Positions 34,898 to 42,870 of a stretch of DNA of 64,000 bases are shown here, one piece after another. Each line of letters begins with the position of its first letter. Position 1 is the stretch's first letter. Where the stretch lies: the NCBI GenBank assembly GCA_965213845.1, contig CBDCAI010000014.1, forward strand, positions 434,001 to 498,000. Reading direction: 5' to 3'. The stretch comes from JBBROS01 sp965213845 (GTDB lineage Bacteria > Pseudomonadota > Alphaproteobacteria > Acetobacterales > Acetobacteraceae). The translations under genes and the position numbers were made by a program. The notes under the pieces are model-generated. The model was not told the DNA's origin. It was given only the letters and a program-made list of their open reading frames with translations, and searched no databases.

Positions 34898-37111
34898 ATG
34901 TCAGACCTGACCGGCACCATCCAGGACACCCGCTTCGAGGACGCGCTGAGCGAGCGCTACCTCGCCTATGCCCTGAGCACGATCATGTCGCGCAGCCTGC
35001 CGGACGTGCGGGACGGGCTGAAGCCGGTGCATCGCCGGCTGATCTACGCCATGCACCAGCTGCGGCTGGACCCGGCCAGCGGCTTCAAGAAGTGCGCCCG
35101 GGTGATCGGCGACGTGATCGGCAAGTATCATCCGCATGGCGACGTCGCGGTGTACGAGGCGCTGGTGCGGCTGGCACAGGATTTCGCGGCCCGTTATCCG
35201 CTGGTGGAAGGGCAGGGCAACTTCGGCAACATCGACGGGGATAACCCGGCCGCCATGCGGTACACCGAGGCGCGAATGACGACGGTGGCGTCGGCCATGC
35301 TGTCCGGCATCGACGACGACGCGGTGGACTTCCGCGCCACCTATGACGGGGAGGAGAACGAGCCCGTCGTGCTGCCGGGCGGCTTCCCCAACCTGCTGGC
35401 CAACGGCGCGGCCGGGATCGCGGTCGGCATGGCCACCAGCATCCCGCCGCACAACGCCGGCGAAGTGCTGGCCGCCGCCATCCATCTGGTGCGCAACCCC
35501 GACGCCTCGACCGAGGCCCTGCTGGGCTTCATGCCCGGCCCTGACTTCCCCACCGGCGGCACGCTGATCGAGGAACGTGCCTCCATGCTGCAGGCCTACG
35601 ACACCGGGCGCGGCGGCTTCCGGATGCGCGCCAAATGGACGGTGGAGCGCGGCCGGCTGGGGATGTGGCAGATCGTCGTCACCGAGATCCCCTACCAGGT
35701 GCAGAAGAACAAGCTGGTCGAGCAGATCGCCGTGCTGCTGGAGGAGAAGAAGCTGCCCTTCCTGGGGGACGTGCGCGACGAGAGCGCCGAGCTGGTGCGC
35801 CTGGTGCTGGAGCCGAAGTCCCGCGCGGTGGAGCCCGAGGTACTGATGGAGACGATGTTCCGGGCGACCCAGCTCGAGACGCGGTTCCCGCTGAACATGA
35901 ACGTCCTGACCGCCGACAAGACCCCGATGGTGCTGGGGCTGCGCGCCGTGCTGCAGGCGTGGCTGGATCATCGGCACGAGGTGCTGGTCCGGCGGTCCCG
36001 CCACCGCCAGGCGGCGATCGCCCGGCGGCTCGAGGTGCTGGACGGCTACCTGGCCGTCTTCCTGAACCTCGATGAGGTCATCCGCATCATCCGCGAGGAG
36101 GATCACCCGAAGCCGGCGCTGATGACGGCCTTCACGCTGACCGACGTGCAGGCGGAGGCGATCCTCAACATGCGCCTGCGCTCGCTGCGCCGGCTCGAGG
36201 AGGTGGAAATCCGGAAGGAGCACAAGGCGCTGTCGCGGGAGGGCAAGGACCTGGGCGCGCTGCTGGCCAGCGCCGACCTGCGCTGGACCCGCATCACGGA
36301 GGAGTTGGAGGCGACCCGGGTGCAGTTCGGCGACGGCCCGCTGGGCGCCCGCCGCACCGTGATCGGCGACGTGCCGGACGCGATCGAGGTGAATGCGGAG
36401 AGCCTGATCGAGAAGGAGCCGATCACGGTGGTGCTGTCCGCCAAGGGCTGGATCCGGGCCGTGCGCGGCCACCTGGTGGACGGGGCGGAGCTGAAGTTCA
36501 AGGAGGGCGACGCGCTGTCGATGCTGGTGCCGTGCCAGACGACGGACCGGCTGTGCCTGGTGGCGACCGGGGGGCGCGCCCATACGCTGCGGGCCGGCGA
36601 CCTGCCGCGCGGCCGGGGCGACGGCCAGGCGATCCGTCTGGTGGCGGAGATGGCGGGCGACGATGAGGTGGCGGCGCTGTTCGTCTGGCGGGAGGCTGCG
36701 CGCTACCTGGTCGCCAGCGACGCCGGCCGCGGATTCGTCGTGGGCGGCGCGGACCTGCTGGCCGAGAAGCGCACGGGCAAGCAGGTGATGAACCTCAAGC
36801 CCGGCGAGACCGTGCTGGCCTGCGTGCCGGCGCTGGGCGACCACGTGGCGGTGGTGGGCACGAACCGCAAGCTGCTGGTGTTCCCGCTCGACCAGGTGCC
36901 GGTGCTGGGCCGGGGTGCCGGGGTGATGCTGCAGAAGTACACCGGGGCGAAGCTGGCGGACCTGAAGGTGTTCACCCTGACCGAGGGCCTGACCTGGCGC
37001 CTGGGCGAGAACACACGGCGCGAGACCGTGCTGCGCGACTGGCTGGGCGCGCGGGCGCAGACGGGTCGGCTGCCGCCCAACGGCTTCCCGAAGTCCGGGC
37101 GGTTCGGTTAG
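34898..37111 (+). CDS. parC: DNA topoisomerase IV subunit A
   Basis: Decatenates daughter chromosomes together with ParE (not in the window). 737 residues. The active-site tyrosine is Tyr122 in AMRYTEARM. LKPVHRRLIYAMHQL and GKYHPHGDVAVYEALV mark the winged-helix DNA gate, and C-terminal beta-pinwheel repeats follow from about 490. In the quinolone-determining stretch, the residue matching E. coli ParC Ser80 is Val83. The length and FPN LLANGAAGIAVGMAT region favour ParC over GyrA. Confidence 0.95.
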   Translation: MSDLTGTIQDTRFEDALSERYLAYALSTIMSRSLPDVRDGLKPVHRRLIYAMHQLRLDPASGFKKCARVIGDVIGKYHPHGDVAVYEALVRLAQDFAARYPLVEGQGNFGNIDGDNPAAMRYTEARMTTVASAMLSGIDDDAVDFRATYDGEENEPVVLPGGFPNLLANGAAGIAVGMATSIPPHNAGEVLAAAIHLVRNPDASTEALLGFMPGPDFPTGGTLIEERASMLQAYDTGRGGFRMRAKWTVERGRLGMWQIVVTEIPYQVQKNKLVEQIAVLLEEKKLPFLGDVRDESAELVRLVLEPKSRAVEPEVLMETMFRATQLETRFPLNMNVLTADKTPMVLGLRAVLQAWLDHRHEVLVRRSRHRQAAIARRLEVLDGYLAVFLNLDEVIRIIREEDHPKPALMTAFTLTDVQAEAILNMRLRSLRRLEEVEIRKEHKALSREGKDLGALLASADLRWTRITEELEATRVQFGDGPLGARRTVIGDVPDAIEVNAESLIEKEPITVVLSAKGWIRAVRGHLVDGAELKFKEGDALSMLVPCQTTDRLCLVATGGRAHTLRAGDLPRGRGDGQAIRLVAEMAGDDEVAALFVWREAARYLVASDAGRGFVVGGADLLAEKRTGKQVMNLKPGETVLACVPALGDHVAVVGTNRKLLVFPLDQVPVLGRGAGVMLQKYTGAKLADLKVFTLTEGLTWRLGENTRRETVLRDWLGARAQTGRLPPNGFPKSGRFG

Positions 37112-37120
37112 GCTCCGGGC

Positions 37121-38632
37121 ATGAGCACAGAGACGACACCGGACGCGTCGAGGCTGGGGCCGACCCAGATCGACGCCACGCCCGTCCTACGTGCGACGGG
37201 GCCTGCGCCGCCGCTGGTCTACGACGCGGGGCCCGCAGCCCTGCGGCAGCGCCTGGTGAACTTCGCGGCCAAGCGCTTCACCGACATGATGTTCGTCACG
37301 GGCCTCGACCGGGCCACGGCGGAACGCCACTTCCGGCGGCGTCCCGCGCCGACCCCGGGCGGCCTGACGCTGGAGGCGAGGGACCCGGCCCATGCCGCCG
37401 AGATGGCCGCGGCGTGGGAGGCGGGACGGATCGTCGTCGCGGCCGATGCCGTGGACCGCCGGGTCACGGTCACCTGGTCGGACGACAGCAGGGCGCCCGT
37501 GGTGGGTGCCGCGCTGGCGCGGCCGGGCTATGGCGGCATCGTGCTGGGCACCCATGCGGGCCTGTCGTTCGACGCGGCGCCGCTGGCCCGGACGCCCCGG
37601 CAGGCCGCGGCCTGGCCGCGCGGCGACGACGCGGCGGCCCCGGCGCGGGGCAAGGCCGAGCGCCTGCACGCCGCGGCGGACGCCCTGTTCGCGGGGTCGC
37701 CGGGCCTTTATGGCGTCATCATCGCCACGCCGCGCGACATCCTGCTGGAGCGCCATGGCGCGCATGGCGCCCCCGATCGCCCGACCCCGAGCTGGTCCAT
37801 GACCAAGGCGATCACCGCCACGCTCATCGCCCGGTTGCTGCACGAGGGCTGGCTTGACCACGTCCATGACCCGGCACCCGCCCCCCTGTGGCGCGACCCG
37901 CGGGACATCCATCGGCTGATCACCCTCGATCACCTGATGCGGATGCGCTCCGGCCTTGCGTTCCCCGCCCTGGACGGAGCCGGGCAGACCCGGCTCGCCT
38001 TCGAGAACAGCTGTGTCTACACCGACGGGGTCGACGCCTTCGATGCGGCGCAGCGGGCCATCGTCGCCACGGTGCCGGGCAGCGTCTATCGCTACGTGAA
38101 CACAGGGCTCAACGTGCTGGGCGCCGTGCTGCGGGACCAGATCGAGCGTCGGGGCCTGCCGTATCACGCGACCCTCTATGGCCTGCTGGCGGACCGGATC
38201 GGGATGCACAGCTACCAGCACTCGGCCGACGTCGCGGGCAACTTCATCGCCTCCGGCTCGGGGTTTGCCGTGCTGCGGGACTATGCACGCTTCGGCCTGC
38301 TGTACGTCCAGGACGGGGTGTGGGACGGGGCGCGGCTGCTGCCGGAGGGCTGGGTCGACTACGCACTCGCACCCAGCCACGCCGGCTCGCACTACGCGGC
38401 CTGCTTCCGCACCAACTCGGACGGCACCTTCCCGAGCCTGCCGGCCGACACCGCCTGGGCATCCGGCGCGTCGGACCAGAAGGTGATCCTGCTCCGCCGC
38501 CACGGCCTGGTGGTCGCGACAGCCAACGAGACGGACCACCCGCTGGACCTGGGCGCGCTCGACCGTCTGGCGGCGGCGGCGGTCGCGCAAGTGGAGGCCG
38601 GGCGGCTTCCGGCGGCCGCCCCCGCGGCGTGA
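37121..38632 (+). CDS. Serine beta-lactamase-fold hydrolase (class C/NylB-like)
   Basis: 503 residues. The hydrolase domain (about 190-490) has the SxxK motif SMTK (Ser226, Lys229), a YVN motif near residue 325 and GASDQKV near 450. This is the class C beta-lactamase/DD-peptidase fold, which also includes esterases and the nylon-oligomer hydrolase NylB. The first 180 or so residues are a separate, unrecognised region. No signal peptide is visible, so a cytosolic esterase or amidase is likelier than an antibiotic-resistance enzyme. It starts 9 bases after parC. Substrate unknown. Confidence 0.82.
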   Translation: MSTETTPDASRLGPTQIDATPVLRATGPAPPLVYDAGPAALRQRLVNFAAKRFTDMMFVTGLDRATAERHFRRRPAPTPGGLTLEARDPAHAAEMAAAWEAGRIVVAADAVDRRVTVTWSDDSRAPVVGAALARPGYGGIVLGTHAGLSFDAAPLARTPRQAAAWPRGDDAAAPARGKAERLHAAADALFAGSPGLYGVIIATPRDILLERHGAHGAPDRPTPSWSMTKAITATLIARLLHEGWLDHVHDPAPAPLWRDPRDIHRLITLDHLMRMRSGLAFPALDGAGQTRLAFENSCVYTDGVDAFDAAQRAIVATVPGSVYRYVNTGLNVLGAVLRDQIERRGLPYHATLYGLLADRIGMHSYQHSADVAGNFIASGSGFAVLRDYARFGLLYVQDGVWDGARLLPEGWVDYALAPSHAGSHYAACFRTNSDGTFPSLPADTAWASGASDQKVILLRRHGLVVATANETDHPLDLGALDRLAAAAVAQVEAGRLPAAAPAA

Positions 38633-38683
38633 CGGCACCGGGATGCTGACGGGCGTCCCGGTGTCTGGAACGCCTGCTCCCGG

Positions 38684-39133
38684 TCAGTACTCCTTATAGG
38701 CCAGGAACTTGCCGGACATGCCGATCTTGACCCGGTCGCCCTTCTGGTCGGGCTGGCGGTCCATGGTCATGTCAAAGTCGATGGCGGACATGATGCCGTC
38801 GCCGAACTCCTCGTGGATCAGCTCCTTCCAGGTGGTGCCGTAGACGGACACCAGCTCGTAGAAGCGATAGATCAGCGGGTCCGTGGGCACCTGGGTCGGC
38901 AGGCTGCCGCGGTAGGGTGCTTCGGACAGCAGGGCCACCTCGTCCTCGGACAGGTCGAACATCACGCCGACCTTCTCCGCGATCTCGGGGCGCAGGCTCA
39001 TCTGCCCCAGGCACGCGGCGGTGGCGTAGACGGGCGACAGGCCCATCTTCTCGGCCACTTCGGGCCAGGTCCAGCCCTTCTTCTTCTTCAATGCCTTGAT
39101 CTTCAGGCCCAGTGCGGTCTTGGCGTCGTTCAC
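38684..39133 (-). CDS. cynS: Cyanate hydratase (cyanase)
   Basis: Converts cyanate and bicarbonate to ammonia and two CO2. 149 residues, near the usual 156. The N-terminal helix-turn-helix-like domain covers about 1-75. The catalytic domain has IYRFYELV with the active-site Arg and Glu, and GIMSAIDF with the active-site Ser. The GTG start overlaps the upstream ATPase gene (GTGA), so uptake and breakdown are one operon. It releases usable nitrogen and detoxifies cyanate. Confidence 0.97.
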   Translation of the reverse strand: MNDAKTALGLKIKALKKKKGWTWPEVAEKMGLSPVYATAACLGQMSLRPEIAEKVGVMFDLSEDEVALLSEAPYRGSLPTQVPTDPLIYRFYELVSVYGTTWKELIHEEFGDGIMSAIDFDMTMDRQPDQKGDRVKIGMSGKFLAYKEY

Positions 39134-39987
39134 TCTGTCGTCTCCTCGAGATGCATGTCGGCAGGCCGGACCTCCGGCACCTGGCGTCCGTCCCAGCCTT
39201 CCGGCCGGCTGCCGGCCAGGGTGCGGGACCGTGTGACCAGGAAGTCCACGATGTGGTTCCGCAGCGCCGCGTGGCCGGGGCTGTGGTGGATGGACTTCCG
39301 GTCGCGCGGGCGGGGCAGGGTGTTGACCACGACCTCGCCCACGCGCGCATCGGGGCCGTTGGTCATCAGCAGGATGCGGTCGGCGAGCAGGATCGCCTCG
39401 TCCACGTCATGCGTGATCATGAACGCCGTCTGCCCGGCATCGCTCACCAGCCGCAGCACCTCGTCCTGCAGGGTGCCGCGCGTCAGGGCATCGAGCGCGC
39501 TGAACGGCTCGTCCATCAGCAGCAGCGAGGGCGCGATCGCCAGGGCCCGCGCGATGCCGACGCGCTGCTTCATGCCGCCCGAGAGCTCGGCCGGCTTGCG
39601 GTGCGCGGCATCCGCCAGCCCGACCAGCTCCAGCACGCGATGGGCATGGTCCCGCACCTTCGCCCGGCTCCAGTCGCGATGCCGGCTGCGGACGGCGAAG
39701 GCGACGTTACCTTGCGCGGTCAGCCAGGGCAGCAGCGCGTGCGACTGGAAGATGACGGCCCGGTCCAGCGCGGGGCCCGAGACCTCGCGCCCGTCCATCA
39801 CGATGGTTCCGGCATCCGGCGCCTCGAGGCCCGCCAGGATGTTCAGGATGGTTGTCTTGCCGCAGCCGGAATGGCCGATCAGCGCCACGAACTCGCCGCG
39901 CTCCACCCCGAACCACACGTCGCGGAACACCACGCGCGCGCCATAGTCGCGGCGGATGCCTTCGACGCTGAGCCAGGGGCGGGTCAC
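39130..39987 (-). CDS. cynD: Cyanate/nitrate-type ABC transporter ATP-binding protein
   Basis: Nucleotide-binding subunit of 285 residues in the SsuB/NrtD/TauB group. Walker A is GHSGCGKTT, the Q-loop region FQSHALLPWLT, the signature LSGGMKQR, and Walker B LLLMDEPFSALD. GTG start overlaps the permease stop (GTGA), and the 3' end overlaps cynS. The gene name rests on its place in a cynABDS-like operon; nitrate or another anion is possible. Confidence 0.85.
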   Translation of the reverse strand: MTRPWLSVEGIRRDYGARVVFRDVWFGVERGEFVALIGHSGCGKTTILNILAGLEAPDAGTIVMDGREVSGPALDRAVIFQSHALLPWLTAQGNVAFAVRSRHRDWSRAKVRDHAHRVLELVGLADAAHRKPAELSGGMKQRVGIARALAIAPSLLLMDEPFSALDALTRGTLQDEVLRLVSDAGQTAFMITHDVDEAILLADRILLMTNGPDARVGEVVVNTLPRPRDRKSIHHSPGHAALRNHIVDFLVTRSRTLAGSRPEGWDGRQVPEVRPADMHLEETTE

Positions 39988-40844
39988 TCCCGCCACGCGA
40001 TGGCGCGGGCGGCCCGGCCGAGCAGCTGGTCGAGCAGCATGCCGACGATCCCGATCACCAGGATGGCCACGATGATGTCGGCGATGCTCAGGTTGTTCCA
40101 TTGGTTCCAGACGAAGTAGCCGATGCCGGTGCCGCCCACCAGCATCTCGGCCGCCACGATGACCAGCCAGGCGATGCCGATGCTGATCCGGGCGCCGGTC
40201 ATGATGGTGGGTGCGGCCGCGGGCAGGATCACGGTGAAGGCGGTGCGCCACGGCCCCGCTTCCAGCGTGCGCGCCACGTTCAGCCATTCCTTGCGGACCG
40301 AGGCGACGCCGAACGCGGTGTTGAGCAGCATGGGCCAGATCGCGCAGATGAAGATGACGAAGATTGCCGAGATGCCGCTGTCCCGGATGGTGTACAGCGC
40401 CAGCGGCATCCAGGCGAGCGGGCTGACGGGCCGCAATACCTGGATGATGGGGTCTAGCGCGCCGTTCAGCACCGGGCTCATGCCGATCAGGAACCCAAGC
40501 GGGATGGCGATCGCGGTCGCGAGGCCGAACCCGATCAGCACCCGCAGCAACGACCAGCCGAGCTGGATGCCGAGCCCCTGGTCGTTCGTGCCATGCACAT
40601 AGAAGGGGTCGCGCAGGTGGTGCCAGGCGCGGGCGGCGACGTCGCTGGGCCGGGGCATCGGCGTCTGCTGGCCTTGGGCGGCCGAGGCGCCGAGCAGCTT
40701 GGCGTATTCCGGGTCCATCGCCGGGCCGCTTGCGGCGGGCGGGGTGGCCGCCACCTGCCATGCGCCCAGGCCCACCACCAATATGGCGAACAGCAGCAGC
40801 ATGGACCGCAGGCGGAGCCGCAACGCCGGAGACACGCCCTGCAT
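39984..40844 (-). CDS. cynB: Cyanate/nitrate-type ABC transporter permease
   Basis: Inner-membrane permease of 286 residues. A first membrane segment near 14-33 is followed by a periplasmic loop (residues 35-95), then five segments of the binding-protein-dependent permease domain. The domain has the loop GPWRTAFTVILPAAAPTIMTG, which contains the EAA-type contact with the ATPase, and ISIGIAWLVIVAAEML. The start is in an ATGA overlap with the binding-protein gene. The family includes NtrB, CmpB and CynB. Confidence 0.85.
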   Translation of the reverse strand: MQGVSPALRLRLRSMLLLFAILVVGLGAWQVAATPPAASGPAMDPEYAKLLGASAAQGQQTPMPRPSDVAARAWHHLRDPFYVHGTNDQGLGIQLGWSLLRVLIGFGLATAIAIPLGFLIGMSPVLNGALDPIIQVLRPVSPLAWMPLALYTIRDSGISAIFVIFICAIWPMLLNTAFGVASVRKEWLNVARTLEAGPWRTAFTVILPAAAPTIMTGARISIGIAWLVIVAAEMLVGGTGIGYFVWNQWNNLSIADIIVAILVIGIVGMLLDQLLGRAARAIAWRE

Positions 40845-42187
40845 CAGGCGCGTTTGATGGGGAAGCTGGCGACGTAGGCGTCGGGTTGCGCCGGGTCGAA
40901 CGGCTTGCCCATCACGACGATGGTCTTGCCCGTGGCCGCGGGCGGCGTCAGCCCGGCCTGGCGCATCATCGCGGCCGCATCGGTGTCCAGGAACACCTGC
41001 CGGCCGATGTCGGCCCACTTCACGTCGCCCTTCACCTGGCCCCAGCGCTTCATCTGCGACATGATCCACAGCGCCATGCTCTGGTAGGGGAACGGCTCGA
41101 AGCTGACACGGTCCGGCACGCGTTTCACCGCGCCCAGCCCGTCGGCGTAGGTTCCGGTCAACGCCTGTTCCACCACCGTCACCGGCTGGTTCAGGTAGTT
41201 CTGGGCGCTGATGACCCCGGCGATCTCCTTGCGGTTCTCGGCCTTGTTGGCGTGCGCGGTGGCTTCCACCACCGATTTCAGCAGCGCCTGGTAGGTGCCC
41301 GGCGCCTCGGTGACCATGCGACGCGGCACGGCGAAGGCGCAGCACGGGTGGCCGTCCCACATCTCGCGGGTCAGCAGGTGGATGAAGCCCACGCCGTCGT
41401 ACACGGCGCGCTGGTTGAACGGGTCCGGGCCCAGGAAGCCGTCGATGTTCTCGGCGCGCAGGTTGGCCACCATCTCGGGCGGCGGGATGGCGCGCAGCTG
41501 CACGTCGGTGTCGGGGTCGAGCCCGGCCTCGGCCAGGTAGTAGCGCAGCAGGTAGTTGTGCATCGAGTAGTCGAACGGGATGCCGAACTTGAAGCCCTTC
41601 CAGTCTTTCGGGTCGCGGCGGTCCTTGTGCTTGTTGGCGAGCGTGATCGCCTGGCCGTTGACATTCTCGATGGCGGCCACGCTCCAGGGCGTCGGGTTGG
41701 CGCCCACGCCCATGGTCAAGGCGAGCGGCATGGGGCTCAGCATATGGGCCGCGTCATACTCGCCGTTCAGCGACTTGTCGCGGATCACGGCCCAGCCGGC
41801 GGTGCGGACCACCTCGACGTTCAGGCCGTTCTTCTCATAGAAGCCCATGGGCGACGCCATGATGATGGGCGTGGCGCAGGTGATGGCGATGAAGCCGACC
41901 TTGAGGTCCTTCTTCTCGGGCTTCGGGGCAGTTTGCGCGAACGCGTCCTGGACGGAGAACACCGGGCACACGCGGTTGAAGGCCGCGGCAAAGGCGGCGG
42001 TCCCCACGGCCTGGATCACCCGGCGGCGGCCCTGTGCCCCGCCGAAGGCCGCCTGCTCGGCCGCGAGCCGGATGGCGGCGGCGCCGGTGTCTCCGGGCCC
42101 GTCGCAGCCGAGGCCCGGACCGGCACAGCCGCACGCGGCAGAGTGGAAGCCGGCACGTTGGCGCAAGTGCATTCTGGACGTCCTCAC
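40844..42187 (-). CDS. cynA: Cyanate/nitrate-type ABC transporter substrate-binding protein
   Basis: NrtA/CmpA/CynA-type binding protein, 447 residues. The N-terminal 85 or so residues are a long leader with GRRRVIQAVG near 52, which looks like a Tat signal set unusually far in; a later internal start would give a more normal leader. The core has DLKVGFIAITCATPIIMA, FYEKNGLNVEVVRTAGW and DYSMHNYLLRYYLAEAGLDPD, all typical of the family. It is the first gene of the operon that ends in cynS, so cyanate is the most likely ligand. ATG 42187 is the longest start; ATG 42172 is an alternative. Confidence 0.82.
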   Translation of the reverse strand: MRTSRMHLRQRAGFHSAACGCAGPGLGCDGPGDTGAAAIRLAAEQAAFGGAQGRRRVIQAVGTAAFAAAFNRVCPVFSVQDAFAQTAPKPEKKDLKVGFIAITCATPIIMASPMGFYEKNGLNVEVVRTAGWAVIRDKSLNGEYDAAHMLSPMPLALTMGVGANPTPWSVAAIENVNGQAITLANKHKDRRDPKDWKGFKFGIPFDYSMHNYLLRYYLAEAGLDPDTDVQLRAIPPPEMVANLRAENIDGFLGPDPFNQRAVYDGVGFIHLLTREMWDGHPCCAFAVPRRMVTEAPGTYQALLKSVVEATAHANKAENRKEIAGVISAQNYLNQPVTVVEQALTGTYADGLGAVKRVPDRVSFEPFPYQSMALWIMSQMKRWGQVKGDVKWADIGRQVFLDTDAAAMMRQAGLTPPAATGKTIVVMGKPFDPAQPDAYVASFPIKRA

Positions 42188-42225
42188 CGATCCCAGCCGA
42201 ACAAAGCAAGCGACATGCCAGCACG

Positions 42226-42239
42226 GGTCTGAACAGACC
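42226..42239. repeat. Short inverted repeat upstream of the cyn operon
   Basis: GGTCTG-AA-CAGACC, perfect 6-bp arms, about 40 bases before the first cyn gene and 130 bases before mscL. It is the right size and place for an operator (for example for a LysR- or GntR-type regulator), but no regulator gene is adjacent. Confidence 0.3.
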
Positions 42240-42371
42240 GGTCAGTCCATCCGGTCGCCCTGGGCACCCGTGGACGCCGATGATGCAAGTGGCGCGTAAT
42301 TCGGCACATGATGCGCTTCCAGTGGTGCCACCCGGCGGGTAGCGTGGCGCACTCTCGAAAGGATCGAACGC

Positions 42372-42827
42372 ATGCGAGTCCCAGTGACGCTCCCCCGCTC
42401 TCCCGGATGGCTCGGCGAGTTCGGCAGCTTCGTCATGCGTGGCAACGTCATCGACCTCGCGGTGGGTATCGTTATCGGTGCGGCCTTCACGGGCATCGTG
42501 ACGAGCCTGGTGAAGGACCTGTTCACCCCGCTCCTTGGCCTGCTGATCGGCGGGATCGACTTCACCAACCTGTTCGTCACGCTGAAGGGCCCGCATGAGG
42601 CGACGCTGGAAGCGGCCAAGACGGCCGGGGCCGTCACCCTCAACGTCGGCCTGTTCCTGAACGCCTGCCTCTCGTTCCTGATCGTCAGCTTCGCGATCTT
42701 CTGGCTGGTGAAGGTGGTCAACCGCTTCACGGCATCCAAGAAAGCCGACGAGGTGGTCAAGCTCAGCATGATGGAGGCCACGCTGATCGAGATTCGCGAC
42801 CTGCTTGCGCGTGAGCCGCGCGTCTAG
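42372..42827 (+). CDS. mscL: Large-conductance mechanosensitive channel
   Basis: Safety valve opened by membrane tension on osmotic downshock. 151 residues. The first membrane helix contains MRGNVIDLAVGIVIGAAFTGIV, the conserved pore helix. A periplasmic loop (about 65-95) carries GPHEATLEAAKTA, and the second helix is FLNACLSFLIVSFAIFWLVK. A short cytoplasmic helix closes the protein. It is slightly longer than the usual 136, mainly from N-terminal residues. Confidence 0.96.
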   Translation: MRVPVTLPRSPGWLGEFGSFVMRGNVIDLAVGIVIGAAFTGIVTSLVKDLFTPLLGLLIGGIDFTNLFVTLKGPHEATLEAAKTAGAVTLNVGLFLNACLSFLIVSFAIFWLVKVVNRFTASKKADEVVKLSMMEATLIEIRDLLAREPRV

Positions 42828-42870
42828 AACCACGCTTTTGCCGTACGGCCACTCCCGGGGGATCCGATCG

